Shown here in pieces: positions 48,489-57,184 of a stretch of DNA of 64,000 nucleotides. Numbering within the stretch: position 1 is the stretch's first letter; each line of letters begins with the position of its first letter. Under the pieces are notes generated by a model. It had not been told where the DNA came from. It was given only the letters and a program-made list of their open reading frames with translations, and did no database searches. Made by a program: the position numbers and the translations under genes. The stretch comes from Pseudomonadales bacterium (lineage in GTDB: Bacteria; Pseudomonadota; Gammaproteobacteria; Pseudomonadales; UBA7239), in the NCBI GenBank assembly GCA_028280345.1, contig JANQLY010000004.1, forward strand, positions 1-64,000, in the 5' to 3' direction.

Positions 48489-48592
48489 AGAAAGCAAGCC
48501 TATGGGGCTATGCTTGTTGAGTCAAGTTGAGCAAAGAAGTTTATTGACTGTCCGATAAATTTTTTAACAGAGAATTAAGTATCGCAGTTTTA

Positions 48593-48937
48593 TCAGTTGA
48601 TCAATTGATATATTAGTATTACCCAGAAAGGGAATGTTAGCGTTGCGATGATGCCAATATCCTCTATATCTTTTCCCCAGCCGGGTTTGTCAAAACCTAT
48701 TCCAAAAAACGAAGTTATCATCAGCCATGCCATAGGGGCTAAGAGCAGGAAGGGAGAAATCGAGCATCCAATTGCAAGTGCTATTGTCCACCCGACATAA
48801 ACTATCATGGCTCTATTGCGATCCCTGCGGGTTGGCTTCCCGTGTTCTTTTTCGTACTGATTTCGCGAGTATCGATTTATAGCAAATATAGCGATACCGC
48901 CCAGTAAAATGGCGATACAGATTAGAATTTCTTTCAT
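48593..48937 (-). CDS. Small membrane protein of unknown function
   Basis: 114 residues with about four hydrophobic segments and a basic loop (KEHGKPTRRDRNRAM). No family recognised. Starts the run of small one-directional accessory genes, counted from the left. Confidence 0.5.
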   Translation of the reverse strand: MKEILICIAILLGGIAIFAINRYSRNQYEKEHGKPTRRDRNRAMIVYVGWTIALAIGCSISPFLLLAPMAWLMITSFFGIGFDKPGWGKDIEDIGIIATLTFPFWVILIYQLIN

Positions 48938-49013
48938 GTTGCCGAAATTAGGGTAATGCTTTAGCCTAATTTACCTTAAATGATTTTCAAGTCTCAACTA
49001 AACTGACTCAATC

Positions 49014-49175
49014 TTATCTGGTAATCAACCATATCGCATGAATAACAGCAGGGAAATAGAAGAAAAAGCACAGTATGATATTGATAACCAGATCCTTGCC
49101 AGCGCCTTTCTTTAAAAATACTGCAACCGGCGCAAGCAGAATAGCAATAATGATCAAAACGATTTTGTTGTCCAT
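49014..49175 (-). CDS. YqaE/Pmp3 family small membrane protein
   Basis: 53 residues, below the usual length cut-offs: MDNKIVLIIIAILLAPVAVF, then KKGAGKDLVINIILC and the end FFFYFPAVIHAIWLITR. Two membrane helices, the LAPVAVFLKKGxGKDLxINIxLC core and the PAxIHAxW end are the YqaE/Pmp3 signature; family members are stress-linked. GGAG lies 7 nt before the ATG. Confidence 0.88.
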   Translation of the reverse strand: MDNKIVLIIIAILLAPVAVFLKKGAGKDLVINIILCFFFYFPAVIHAIWLITR

Positions 49176-49300
49176 AATAATCTCCTGTTAGAAACTCATA
49201 AATCATTCAAAGTGGCTTGTTAGTTACCTTAAAATCCAGAGCCTACCGGCCAGAGTAGCACAGTTTTATTAAGGTGGTGAAAATTCTGTTGATGGTAGGA

Positions 49301-49996
49301 TTATGCATTCAGCCAATCGAATGATTTTTGAAAGAATGCTCTTGCATTATCGTTAATACAAATACCATGACTCACAATGATTCTTTGAAAATCCCACTCC
49401 AGTATTCTTTCGAATGATGCGATTGCGAGTTTTCTGTCCCTTATGGTTAACCTTAGATCTTTAGGCACTCCTCCATGGGGAGCCAGAACGCCATTAAAGC
49501 GCTTAACGATTTTCCAGAACCAGTTGTTCTTTGCTGGGTCATGATTCTGAATAAAATCAGTCACAATAAGTGTTCTTGATTGTCTATGGAAAAAAATCAT
49601 TTCGGGCAGAATATTACTTCCTTGAAAATATACCTGGTCGATATCATCTTTCCAGGAGGTTTCGGGTGTTTCTCCAAGCACTCCGTAAAATGTTAACTTG
49701 GGTAACTTTCCAGGTAAGTCAGGTGCTACCCATACTTTTGCATCAGGAAAGTGCTCAAACCAGTCATTCACAAATAAATGGTGTAGATTGTTTGGCGCAA
49801 TGATGTGGGACACTGCGCCAAGTTCCTTGATAGCATTGATGCGGCTTTCATTGATGGCGACAGGAGAATGTAACCAAAGGTTGTTATCATTTTGACGAAT
49901 AATGGTCATTCTGGTCTGAAAAGGGATTGTATACATAGAGACTGAATCTCCATCCATACACCAGATATTTTCATCAATCGGTAAGAGGAGGCTCAT
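49301..49996 (-). CDS. DUF4336 family protein, metallo-beta-lactamase-like
   Basis: 231 residues. LWLHSPVAINESRINAIKELG, VSHIIAPNNLHHLFVNDWFEHFPDA and LIVTDFIQNHD match DUF4336, a metallo-hydrolase-like fold. Some metal ligands of true beta-lactamase-fold enzymes (HxHxDH) are not present. Its ATG overlaps the P-loop gene by 4 bp. Confidence 0.75.
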   Translation of the reverse strand: MSLLLPIDENIWCMDGDSVSMYTIPFQTRMTIIRQNDNNLWLHSPVAINESRINAIKELGAVSHIIAPNNLHHLFVNDWFEHFPDAKVWVAPDLPGKLPKLTFYGVLGETPETSWKDDIDQVYFQGSNILPEMIFFHRQSRTLIVTDFIQNHDPAKNNWFWKIVKRFNGVLAPHGGVPKDLRLTIRDRKLAIASFERILEWDFQRIIVSHGICINDNARAFFQKSFDWLNA

Positions 49997-50508
49997 TGAT
50001 TCTCCCGAGCATTATGGTGTCTGCTTGCCTGATCGTTGCTAGTGTACATGGTTTTCTTCCCGGCATATTGATCATATAACCGGGTGTGCGAGGATTTGGA
50101 AAAAGTATCGGTTCTTTTCGGATATTGCGCGATCCATTCTATTAGCATGCCCAGATTGCTGTCTTGCTCCTCTTTGTTTTTATACTTATGCGGCTCCCAG
50201 GGTCGATGCTGCGCATTTTCGATGCATGCCTCAATGGGTAAATTCAGGAATATAATTTCAGTAGAAAATGGTTCAGCAATTTCCAGAAGATCAGAGTAAC
50301 ACCCTTCAATAACCCAGCTGTCACTTACATCAATGAAGTTTAATATCTCCTGCCTGGATTCGCTGATTGGCTTTCTTTCTGGCGGAGATACAGGTTTCCA
50401 CGCAAGGGTATCCAGATCCAGATGGGGTAGTTGTTCGGCAGAACAGAGGTGCTGAGCCAGTGTTGATTTTCCCGAGCCTGAATTTCCAAAAATTAAAACT
50501 CTTTTCAA
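49993..50508 (-). CDS. P-loop nucleoside/adenylate-kinase-like protein
   Basis: 171 residues. RVLIFGNSGSGKSTLAQHL is a Walker A; HLDLDTLAWKP and WVIEGCYSDLLEI are typical of the small kinase-like group annotated as AAA or shikimate-kinase-like ATPases. Paired by overlap with the DUF4336 gene. Substrate unknown. Confidence 0.75.
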   Translation of the reverse strand: MKRVLIFGNSGSGKSTLAQHLCSAEQLPHLDLDTLAWKPVSPPERKPISESRQEILNFIDVSDSWVIEGCYSDLLEIAEPFSTEIIFLNLPIEACIENAQHRPWEPHKYKNKEEQDSNLGMLIEWIAQYPKRTDTFSKSSHTRLYDQYAGKKTMYTSNDQASRHHNARENQ

Positions 50509-50524
50509 TTTTTATACCTATAGA

Positions 50525-50551
50525 AACAAAAAAGACCAGCAATTGCTGGCC
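50525..50551 (-). terminator. Intrinsic terminator after the 50.6-51.0 kb gene
   Basis: On the minus strand ggccagc-aatt-gctggtc forms a stem followed by a T6 run. It separates the membrane-protein gene from the P-loop/DUF4336 pair. Confidence 0.75.
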
Positions 50552-50575
50552 TTCCGGTTCTTTATTCCTGACTTA

Positions 50576-51001
50576 TCAGGCTGTTTGTTGATACCAGGCT
50601 TTTACTTCGTCAGACGTCATAAAGTAGGCAGCCGCAAAGACAAAGGCGACATCAGACAGATCCAGCAAAATAGCAATGCAACTGGCTTCTGAGTAGCTAC
50701 AAAAAGCGCTGATCGCAATATCCAGCGACAGGATGACCAGCAATAAGATCACCGCTTTAATGACAATGGTCTTTTTCGTCATCAGCCCATAACCGATCCA
50801 GATTACCAGGCAAATCGCTGCTGCCAGCATAAAAGATGCGCCGGCATATTGGCCAAAGGAAATCCCTTCAGCTGTCAGGATGTAGCGGTCTGCGGGAATA
50901 TGGAAACCAAAAATCATCGGCAGTAAAACAATCACTAATGGTAGCACCAGGCACCAGATGGCTGCTTTCGCTTCAAAGGGGGCTTCGTTTTCTGTGTTCA
51001 T
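50576..51001 (-). CDS. Four-helix membrane protein of unknown function
   Basis: 141 residues with four hydrophobic helices (AAIWCLVLPLVIVLLPMIFG, ASFMLAAAICLVIWIGYGL, IKAVILLLVILSLDIAIS, LLDLSDVAFVFAAAYFM). No family recognised. The 232 bp upstream (51002-51233) hold no gene that I can see. Confidence 0.5.
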   Translation of the reverse strand: MNTENEAPFEAKAAIWCLVLPLVIVLLPMIFGFHIPADRYILTAEGISFGQYAGASFMLAAAICLVIWIGYGLMTKKTIVIKAVILLLVILSLDIAISAFCSYSEASCIAILLDLSDVAFVFAAAYFMTSDEVKAWYQQTA

Positions 51002-51233
51002 AGCTAATACTCTAATGGTGGTAATTTAAATTCGTTCAGGCCACCCTGAATCTATATCTCGGGTAGCAATGGCCAGCGGCCTGCCGGGTTAAGGCCCGCT
51101 GCGCGCGCAATTGTAGTATGTTTTTTTCCGGGATTCGAGCCTAAATCTATCTCCGGGCGGTCAAATTGATCAGAAAATAGTGCTGTTGCTGGCTCATAGC
51201 CCGCAGGATTAGCCGCTATTCCTCATCTGGCAG

Positions 51234-52550
51234 TTACTGTTTTTTCAATAGATACTCAGCTACAGCTTGATACGCTGGCAATGAAGTGGGATCGATATAA
51301 CTATTTTTTGCCTGAGGGAAAGAGGCAAAGCGAACAATAACCATCTGTGCTGTTGGATCTATATAAACCGTTTGCCCGTGAACTCCGCGGGCTGCGTATG
51401 CATTGTGGTCATTATGTAAAACCCACCACATACTGCGATAACTGCCTCCTTCGAGAGTGGCATAACCCGCGTTGCTAAACGCGTCCTTATCTCCTCCGCC
51501 CTGAATACTTTTTGTAACACTGTTTGGAAAAAGCTGTACACCGTTTAGTGTTCCGCCATTTAGCATAAGCTGTCCAATTCGGCCTAAATCACGTAAACCT
51601 GCGCTTAGGCCGCCTCCGGCAAACGGGGTGCCTTTGCCATCAACAGTCATATAGGCATCTTGCTCGGCACCGACTTTTTTCCAGATTTTTTCTGAAAGTA
51701 AATCAGTGAGACTCTGCTCTGTGACACGCGAGATTATCCAGCCTAAAGCATCAGTATTGATGGTTTTATATGCAAAATTTTCACCGTGGTTGCCATTCTT
51801 TTGTACAGTCTGTAGATACTCAAAATAGCCATCAGGCCCGGTGTAGTCTTTGTCTTTGGGCAAAGGGCTTGCAGAAGCTGAGTATATCCAGATATCTGCC
51901 TTGGGGTCGGAATAGTCCTCGCTGTACTCCAGAGCGGTTGTCATATCCATCACCTGGCGTACGGTTGCACTTCCAAAAGCACTATGTTCAAGTTCTGGAA
52001 TGATCGTTGAAACTTTTGCGGTTTCGTTGAGCCGGCCCTCGGCAATCAGTATCTCTGCTAAAAGCCCCACAAGTGACTTTGTCATCGACATTGCAGCATG
52101 TTTACCTGTTTCATCAAGGCAGCCGGGGTAAGCTTCGTAAACTATTTTTCCTTTGTGAAGAATCAGAATCGCATCGGTGTAATTTGATGATAAGGACTCT
52201 TGCCATGTCATTGCCTGATTATTATCCAGGGTTTTAAAAGTGACCGAGTCAATATTTTTGTCGAGTGCATAGTGAAAAGGAATTGGCGCGCCAATCCCCC
52301 GATTCACCTGTTTGGTAGGCAATAATTCGCGAATATGGCACACCGTCCAACGAAGCTTTGGAAAACTGAAATAGTCTGACTGTGGTTGTTTGATGAGCTT
52401 TTCAGCTGGGGGCGGGCTTCCAATCATCCACTGTAGTGCATGTGGATTGGATTCCTCCGCAGAGAGATAAGTGTTTTTGCTGGCCCAGGTAACACTAAAC
52501 GCTCCCGGGAAAAAGGCCAAAAATAAAATCGAATATTTTACTTTTTTCAT
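51234..52550 (-). CDS. Serine hydrolase, class C beta-lactamase/NylB-like
   Basis: About 438 residues with a signal peptide (ILFLAFFPGAFSVTWA). The nucleophile motif SxxK is SMTKSLVG. YKTINTDALGWIISRVT and the late GVHGQTVYIDPTAQMVIVRFAS match the NylB-like branch (6-aminohexanoate-dimer hydrolase fold) better than true AmpC. Substrate unknown; esterase or amidase activity is likelier than drug resistance. MKKVKYSI start chosen. Confidence 0.82.
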   Translation of the reverse strand: MKKVKYSILFLAFFPGAFSVTWASKNTYLSAEESNPHALQWMIGSPPPAEKLIKQPQSDYFSFPKLRWTVCHIRELLPTKQVNRGIGAPIPFHYALDKNIDSVTFKTLDNNQAMTWQESLSSNYTDAILILHKGKIVYEAYPGCLDETGKHAAMSMTKSLVGLLAEILIAEGRLNETAKVSTIIPELEHSAFGSATVRQVMDMTTALEYSEDYSDPKADIWIYSASASPLPKDKDYTGPDGYFEYLQTVQKNGNHGENFAYKTINTDALGWIISRVTEQSLTDLLSEKIWKKVGAEQDAYMTVDGKGTPFAGGGLSAGLRDLGRIGQLMLNGGTLNGVQLFPNSVTKSIQGGGDKDAFSNAGYATLEGGSYRSMWWVLHNDHNAYAARGVHGQTVYIDPTAQMVIVRFASFPQAKNSYIDPTSLPAYQAVAEYLLKKQ

Positions 52551-52642
52551 TTCAAATAACTGCATTCAGTTTATTCGATTATTGATTTAAAGCTTGGGCT
52601 AACTCCCACACCTGGTATATCCGACTTTCTGTCGGGGGAGAT

Positions 52643-53095
52643 TTAATCAGTGGGCGGCATCCAGGTTATGGAAGAGTGATGAAGTGAAATGAGTACCTTG
52701 CCGTTGAGCTTATGGTACGCAAAGGTATAGTCGGCACGGGTTGCATCACCATTCTCATTGACAAAGGTATAGTGCCCCATGTCTTTATACCCGAGGCCGC
52801 CTGCCTTCAGGATGGGGCCTGCAGCACTTTGAAACTCTATATGCTTCCAATTGTGGTTAAGAAAGCCGTTGTCATGGGGGTAGTCTTCATTGCCTCCCAC
52901 AAAGTAAGAGCGCGCTCCCGCTTCATCCAGACGAATGACATCTGCCAGAGTCGGTTTGAAAAGTAATGGTTCGTCGGGAGTGCCAAAGTCATATAGCGCA
53001 AGAAGTGCTTCCACATCCTGAGCGATGATCGCCTTGGACCACGCCCGTTGCGCGTTGATGACTTCGGCCTTTGTCATTTTTTCATATGTTCTCAT
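52643..53095 (-). CDS. NTF2/SnoaL-like fold protein
   Basis: 150 residues of cone-shaped alpha+beta fold: WSKAIIAQDVEALLALYDFGTPDEPLLFKPTLAD, then GHYTFVNENGDATRADYTFAYHK and ISLHHSSITW. Resembles the CaMKII-association-like subgroup. Function unknown. Confidence 0.7.
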   Translation of the reverse strand: MRTYEKMTKAEVINAQRAWSKAIIAQDVEALLALYDFGTPDEPLLFKPTLADVIRLDEAGARSYFVGGNEDYPHDNGFLNHNWKHIEFQSAAGPILKAGGLGYKDMGHYTFVNENGDATRADYTFAYHKLNGKVLISLHHSSITWMPPTD

Positions 53096-53209
53096 GGCAA
53101 ACCTACCTTTGTTTAACCTGGGTACTGGCTTCTCGATACAGGCTTATTGCCTGCTATCTTCAGTTTTTGAATAACGCCCGTTAAAAGCTATCAGCTGGTC
53201 ATTCCTTGA

Positions 53210-53974
53210 TCAAAACTTTCCATTATCATTCTTCCACTCACTTTGGGGAGCAACTTTTTCTATAGTATCCCAATGTTCGACGATCTTCGACCCTTCGATT
53301 CGGAAAAGGTCATAAAACGAAGTATGCTCACCATGACGCTGTCCCTCACAAACGGACAACACAAAATTCCCATCTGCCAGTACCCGATGCAGCTTCTCAT
53401 ATTGAATCATTGGTCTGGCGGTATCGTCACTTTCCATAAACGCCAGGTGAAGCGAGGGCAGGCCGTCCGATAGGGTGGGGTTATGCTCTATATACGGTTC
53501 AGAGATATAGTTCTGCAGCTCGTGAAACTGTCTGTCAATTAAAACGGCTGTAACAAAGCTCGTAACTAACTCGCGGTTATGCTCAGTGTTTTCCTGTTCG
53601 CAGACATCTGTAGCCCCATCTACCATAGAGTGCCCTGATAAGTTAGGGCCCAGTCTGAGCTGGATATTGTCCCAGTGCTCAACAGCGTATTCCCCTTCGA
53701 AACGAAACACCTCAAAGCCAACTCTGGATACACTGAAGTCATACTCGGTGTGACCAAAGACAAAATCGCCATCAGAGAAAATTCGTACGATATTTACCTT
53801 GGGTGATGTTTTGGACAGACGTTTGAATAAATTAGCTAACCCTTCGCCACCTTCATGGGTTTGCGGGTTGTGTTGAATATATTTGGCCGGATTAATCACA
53901 GCAATGGGTTCAGGGTCTCCAGTCTCTATGCTCTTTAGCAAGGCCTGGATTTTTTGTTTTCGTTCTGCGCTCAT
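53210..53974 (-). CDS. Double NTF2/SnoaL-like domain protein
   Basis: About 254 residues built of two similar halves, each with a YIQHNPQ or YIEHNPTLSDG motif and an EHWDNIQ or EHWDTIEK ending, i.e. two SnoaL-like domains in tandem. Related proteins are annotated as SnoaL-like aldol-condensation or nuclear-transport-factor family. Function unknown. Confidence 0.75.
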   Translation of the reverse strand: MSAERKQKIQALLKSIETGDPEPIAVINPAKYIQHNPQTHEGGEGLANLFKRLSKTSPKVNIVRIFSDGDFVFGHTEYDFSVSRVGFEVFRFEGEYAVEHWDNIQLRLGPNLSGHSMVDGATDVCEQENTEHNRELVTSFVTAVLIDRQFHELQNYISEPYIEHNPTLSDGLPSLHLAFMESDDTARPMIQYEKLHRVLADGNFVLSVCEGQRHGEHTSFYDLFRIEGSKIVEHWDTIEKVAPQSEWKNDNGKF

Positions 53975-54028
53975 TGGCACTTTGGTGGGTTAGCTACGGT
54001 AGGTAGTCTGAAGTTCAGTAGGGTTATT

Positions 54029-54223
54029 TTAGTGTTCACACTTGCTTCTATCATGATTATATTGCCCACCGGATTCAATGCAGTCTTTTTTTTCAAAGTA
54101 CTCGATCACTGACGGAGAATAAATCGCAAATAATACTCCGGTTATCACTGGAATAAAAAAAACGAAAACTGAAATTATCGCCAGTTTTTTGAAATCCCAA
54201 TGTACTTTGCTGGTTTGTCGCAT
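54029..54223 (-). CDS. Small membrane protein with two-cysteine tail
   Basis: 64 residues: one hydrophobic helix (LAIISVFVFFIPVITGVLF) and a C-terminal CIESGGQYNHDRSKCEH, where CxxxGGxYxxxxxxC is a pattern I have seen in several small secreted or membrane proteins. A longer frame overlaps in another phase; this one looks real. Confidence 0.5.
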   Translation of the reverse strand: MRQTSKVHWDFKKLAIISVFVFFIPVITGVLFAIYSPSVIEYFEKKDCIESGGQYNHDRSKCEH

Positions 54224-54349
54224 AGGAGAACGGAGCTGATTGATCGGAAAGTATCATAATTAAACGCTTTGCAAACGGCAAGCGGAAACACATGTAGGAA
54301 TCCACGCAAGGCGTAATGCGTATGACTTAATACGGATCTGAGAGGTTTA

Positions 54350-54835
54350 TCAGGCATCAGCCCGATCAAGTCTATACACGATACAGTCATCCATGCCGAA
54401 TTTTCGTTTTTCAACGAACTTAAACCCAAGCTTTTCGTAAAACTTGCATGCTTTTTCATTCTTTTCGAGAGGGTCAACTAAAATTGCCCGTACATCTTTT
54501 TCTGAAAAGCAACGCTTGATAACTATCTCCATAATGATTGATCCATAGCCTTTGTCCAGATCACTTGCTTCACCTAGCCATATATCAATCGCGCGAAAGC
54601 CTGCTTCAATCTCGCCCCAATAGTGGCTATCTTCAGCTTTGGGATCAATAATCTGAACAAATCCTATCGGGCGGCCATCTGACTCTGCAATTAATTGCTC
54701 TCGCCATGAAGGTTTATGTTTCAGTTCAGATTCCCACTCCCAATTGTCATTGGGGTCAGCCGCCAGTACATGTGGTTGCTCATCCCAATAACGAAGAAGC
54801 GACAGATCATCAATGTTTGCATCTCTAAGTTTCAT
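54350..54835 (-). CDS. GNAT acetyltransferase, AAC(6')-Ib-like subgroup
   Basis: 161 residues. RDANIDDLSLLRYWDEQPHV, IGFVQIIDPKAEDSHYWGE, RAIDIWLGEASDLDKGYGSIIME (acetyl-CoA loop) and ACKFYEKLGFKFVEKR are in the order of the aminoglycoside 6'-acetyltransferase-like family. Similarity does not prove drug modification. Confidence 0.78.
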   Translation of the reverse strand: MKLRDANIDDLSLLRYWDEQPHVLAADPNDNWEWESELKHKPSWREQLIAESDGRPIGFVQIIDPKAEDSHYWGEIEAGFRAIDIWLGEASDLDKGYGSIIMEIVIKRCFSEKDVRAILVDPLEKNEKACKFYEKLGFKFVEKRKFGMDDCIVYRLDRADA

Positions 54836-54909
54836 TTACTCTCCGCAGAATATATGTTTAGCTAGTGGCAAGCTTGCGGTGTCGCAGATTAATCTGCCAA
54901 TCAGGTGAA

Positions 54910-55164
54910 TTAACCACCGTCACCACTACCTTCGCCATCGCTATAATCTCCAGCTCCAACATCATAAGAGCCACTGTCATAACCAGGACGAATCATTTGT
55001 ATAAGACTCATGGTTAATCCACCCAGGAAAGGAATGCACCAAATTATTAACAGCTGGTATATCTTTTGTGCATCAGTGTGTTCTGTAATCTTGATCGTTT
55101 TAATAGTTGCATAGAGATTTATTGCCAAGTAAGCAGCAATAATTAAAATGTAGATATTATTCAT
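54910..55164 (-). CDS. Small membrane protein with Gly/Asp-rich tail
   Basis: About 84 residues from MNNIYILI: two membrane helices (IYILIIAAYLAINLYATI, YQLLIIWCIPFLGGLTMSL) and a low-complexity tail (GAGDYSDGEGSGDGG). The WCIPFLGG block resembles phospholipase-D-nuclease N-terminal-like small proteins. Function unknown. Confidence 0.55.
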   Translation of the reverse strand: MNNIYILIIAAYLAINLYATIKTIKITEHTDAQKIYQLLIIWCIPFLGGLTMSLIQMIRPGYDSGSYDVGAGDYSDGEGSGDGG

Positions 55165-55217
55165 GTTTGTGCGCTTAAAGCCGTGTTTGCACAGCAATCT
55201 CAGGTGATGGTAACAGG

Positions 55218-55460
55218 TCAAAGATCATTTTTGTCTACTCTCTTTTGTTTAAAGTAGAAGCGACAAAGAATATACATAAATACTGGTATTAACCCAACAA
55301 AAATTATAGTCCCACCCTGCATTGATCCGAGGTGATCTGGATTACAATCCTGAACTTGGCTGCATAGAATTCCATGTAACATACCTCCCGCGATAAGTGC
55401 CCCTATTGAACTTGCAATAAAAAAACCAAACAAAACACAAATAATTCGAAATAGTTTCAT
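55218..55460 (-). CDS. Small two-helix membrane protein
   Basis: 80 residues with two hydrophobic segments (IICVLFGFFIASSIGALIAGG, TIIFVGLIPVFMYILCRFYF) joined by a short loop with two cysteines, and a basic C-terminus. No family recognised. Confidence 0.5.
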   Translation of the reverse strand: MKLFRIICVLFGFFIASSIGALIAGGMLHGILCSQVQDCNPDHLGSMQGGTIIFVGLIPVFMYILCRFYFKQKRVDKNDL

Positions 55461-55563
55461 GATCTTTTACGTCTTGCCAGGAGGTAGTGAAGTCGTCCTG
55501 CAGCGGACGTAGCCTGCCTTGAGCAACTGGTTAGGTAAACGAACTTTATACATGCGACACTTT

Positions 55564-55916
55564 TTATTTATGGATATAAAGCATAACATTGATAGATAGC
55601 CAGAAAAATGCACAGAGTTCAGGGATTAGTAAGATTGATAGTAATTTATTTCTATGTTCTCTTACAGATAAAAAAACCAGAATAAACCATACAATAAATA
55701 GTAATGTAATAATTGATAAGGAACCAGGCTGCGTACAGCAGTGACTATAACAACACCATAGAAGATAATAAAAAGGATAAGTAGCCAGTGGCTTAAGTGT
55801 AATAGTCTTTTTTGTGGCGAATTTTTTAGAGTTGTAATCGTAAATACTATACCAATTACAGCGAGACTGATTGGCAAACTACTCGTTTGGATTAGATAAG
55901 ATAATCCTTGATCCAT
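55564..55916 (-). pseudogene. Probable four-helix membrane protein interrupted by a frameshift
   Basis: From the ATG at 55916 the frame gives two membrane helices (LPISLAVIGIVFTITTL and LLILFIIFYGVVIVTAV) and then stops at 55662. From about 55735 another minus frame reads on through SLSIITLLFIVWFILVFL, a basic loop SVREHRNK and LLSILLIPELCAFFWL to a stop at 55564. Joined, they make a coherent ~115-residue four-helix protein. This suggests a single-base indel near 55715-55740, or a sequencing error. AT-rich DNA can mimic hydrophobic helices, so this is tentative. Confidence 0.45.
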
Positions 55917-56032
55917 TTAATTCGCCTGACTGTTGACTTATGTATCATGGCCTATAAGTTCGAGGCCCATAAACTTTATAGTAAAAATTTTAATTTCAAA
56001 AAAATAACATCTTACACTAAAAATCTTGAAAC

Positions 56033-56059
56033 AAAAAAGCCGGCATTTGCCGGCTTTTT
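56033..56059 (-). terminator. Intrinsic terminator of the corrinoid methyltransferase operon
   Basis: A gccggc/gccggc stem with A/T-run flanks; read on the minus strand it ends in six T. It lies 25 bp after the last gene of the tetR-RACo-corrinoid cluster and closes that unit. Confidence 0.85.
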
Positions 56060-56083
56060 ATCATTGGAAAAGGGAAGAAGTGT

Positions 56084-57016
56084 TTACTCACCCGCCTCCG
56101 CTTTCTTCGCAGCACGGCGTGCTTCACGCTCAGCTTTCTTACGTGCGCGTTCCTCTTCCTTGGCAGCTTTTTCGTCGAGCTTTTTCTTCATGTCGTCACT
56201 CATTGGCGTTAACAGAATTCCGTCGCGGTGTGCCTGGATATATTTGCCGCACTGTGGGTCTTCACCCATCAGGGAGCGAATCGCATACATCATCGCGCGC
56301 ATTTCCTTGCCACGTGGATTGATCATAAAGCCTTCCATGCCATTGGCGGCGAGCATCGCCACATAGGTGCGGTTGAGCAGTGCACGGTGAGGCATACCAA
56401 AGCTGACGTTGGACAGACCACAGTAGGTGCGGATTTTCGGGAATTCTGCTTTCATCATTTGCAGCAGGTCAAAGCTGATGGTGCCGACATTGTCGTCGGT
56501 GCCGATTGGCAGAATCAGTGGATCGATCCAGAGGTTTTCGTCCGGTACACCAGCGTCGCGGGATTTTTTCACCAGCTCCTGGCAGATTTTAAAACGGCCT
56601 TCAGCGGTGTGATTAATACCGTCGTCGTCCATGAGCAGAGCAACAATACCGGTATTGTACTTGGCCGCTACCGGCAGCAGAGTTTCCGGGCTGTCACCTT
56701 CGTTGGTAATCGAGGAAATAATCGGTACCTGACCTTTCCAGTCAAAGCTTTCCAATGTATGAATAATCGCCGGCGGGTTGGAGCTGTCGAGTACGAGCGG
56801 AATGTCAGTGACTTCGCGTACGGTCTCAACCATCCAGGGCAGGTCGATCATTTCATCGCAGCCGGTCACCTGGGCGTTGAGGTCTAGGTAGTCTGCATCA
56901 GCATCCACCTGTTCTTTGGCTACTTTTTGAATCCACTCTTTATCGTGGTTCTTTACTGCTTCACAGATTGCAGGGATTGTCGCGTTGAGTGACTCTCCGA
57001 TAATAACAACTGCCAT
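56084..57016 (-). CDS. Methyltetrahydrofolate:corrinoid methyltransferase (AcsE/MtgA-like)
   Basis: 310 residues of pterin-binding TIM barrel. VVIIGESLNATIPAI opens the barrel, then DADYLDLNAQVTG, IPLVLDSSNPPAI, PIISSITNEGD, LLMDDDGINHTAEGR, IDPLILPIG and TYCGLSNVSFGMPHR follow the AcsE (MeTr)/MtgA pattern of pterin and corrinoid contacts. It should move the methyl group between the corrinoid protein and THF, here most likely toward THF. The last ~35 residues are an Arg/Lys/Glu/Ala-rich tail (KKLDEKAAKEEERARKKAER), unusual for the family. Last gene of the cluster. Confidence 0.88.
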   Translation of the reverse strand: MAVVIIGESLNATIPAICEAVKNHDKEWIQKVAKEQVDADADYLDLNAQVTGCDEMIDLPWMVETVREVTDIPLVLDSSNPPAIIHTLESFDWKGQVPIISSITNEGDSPETLLPVAAKYNTGIVALLMDDDGINHTAEGRFKICQELVKKSRDAGVPDENLWIDPLILPIGTDDNVGTISFDLLQMMKAEFPKIRTYCGLSNVSFGMPHRALLNRTYVAMLAANGMEGFMINPRGKEMRAMMYAIRSLMGEDPQCGKYIQAHRDGILLTPMSDDMKKKLDEKAAKEEERARKKAEREARRAAKKAEAGE

Positions 57017-57184
57017 CTTTTTTCTCCGGGGGTAAATTTAAAATTAAAACTAATACCAATACCAAGGGTTAGCTAATGGGCACCAGTGCGAGGCGCGGAG
57101 AATCGAGAAAGCGGAACGTATAAACAATACTTGAGCATTTCGAGATTCTCCGCAACAAAGCAATGGTGTTCAGTAGCAAGCCTT

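Noticed and set aside
51234-52550. Antibiotic-resistance beta-lactamase
   Set aside because: The SxxK motif is present, but the YKTxNTD and HGQ...YIDP blocks are those of NylB-like hydrolases, not class C resistance enzymes.
55490-55545. Possible integron attC site (GTTAGGT core with a CTTGAGCAAC arm)
   Set aside because: Only one arm fits; the matching second core and arm are missing and I saw no repeated sites between the other small genes, nor an integrase.
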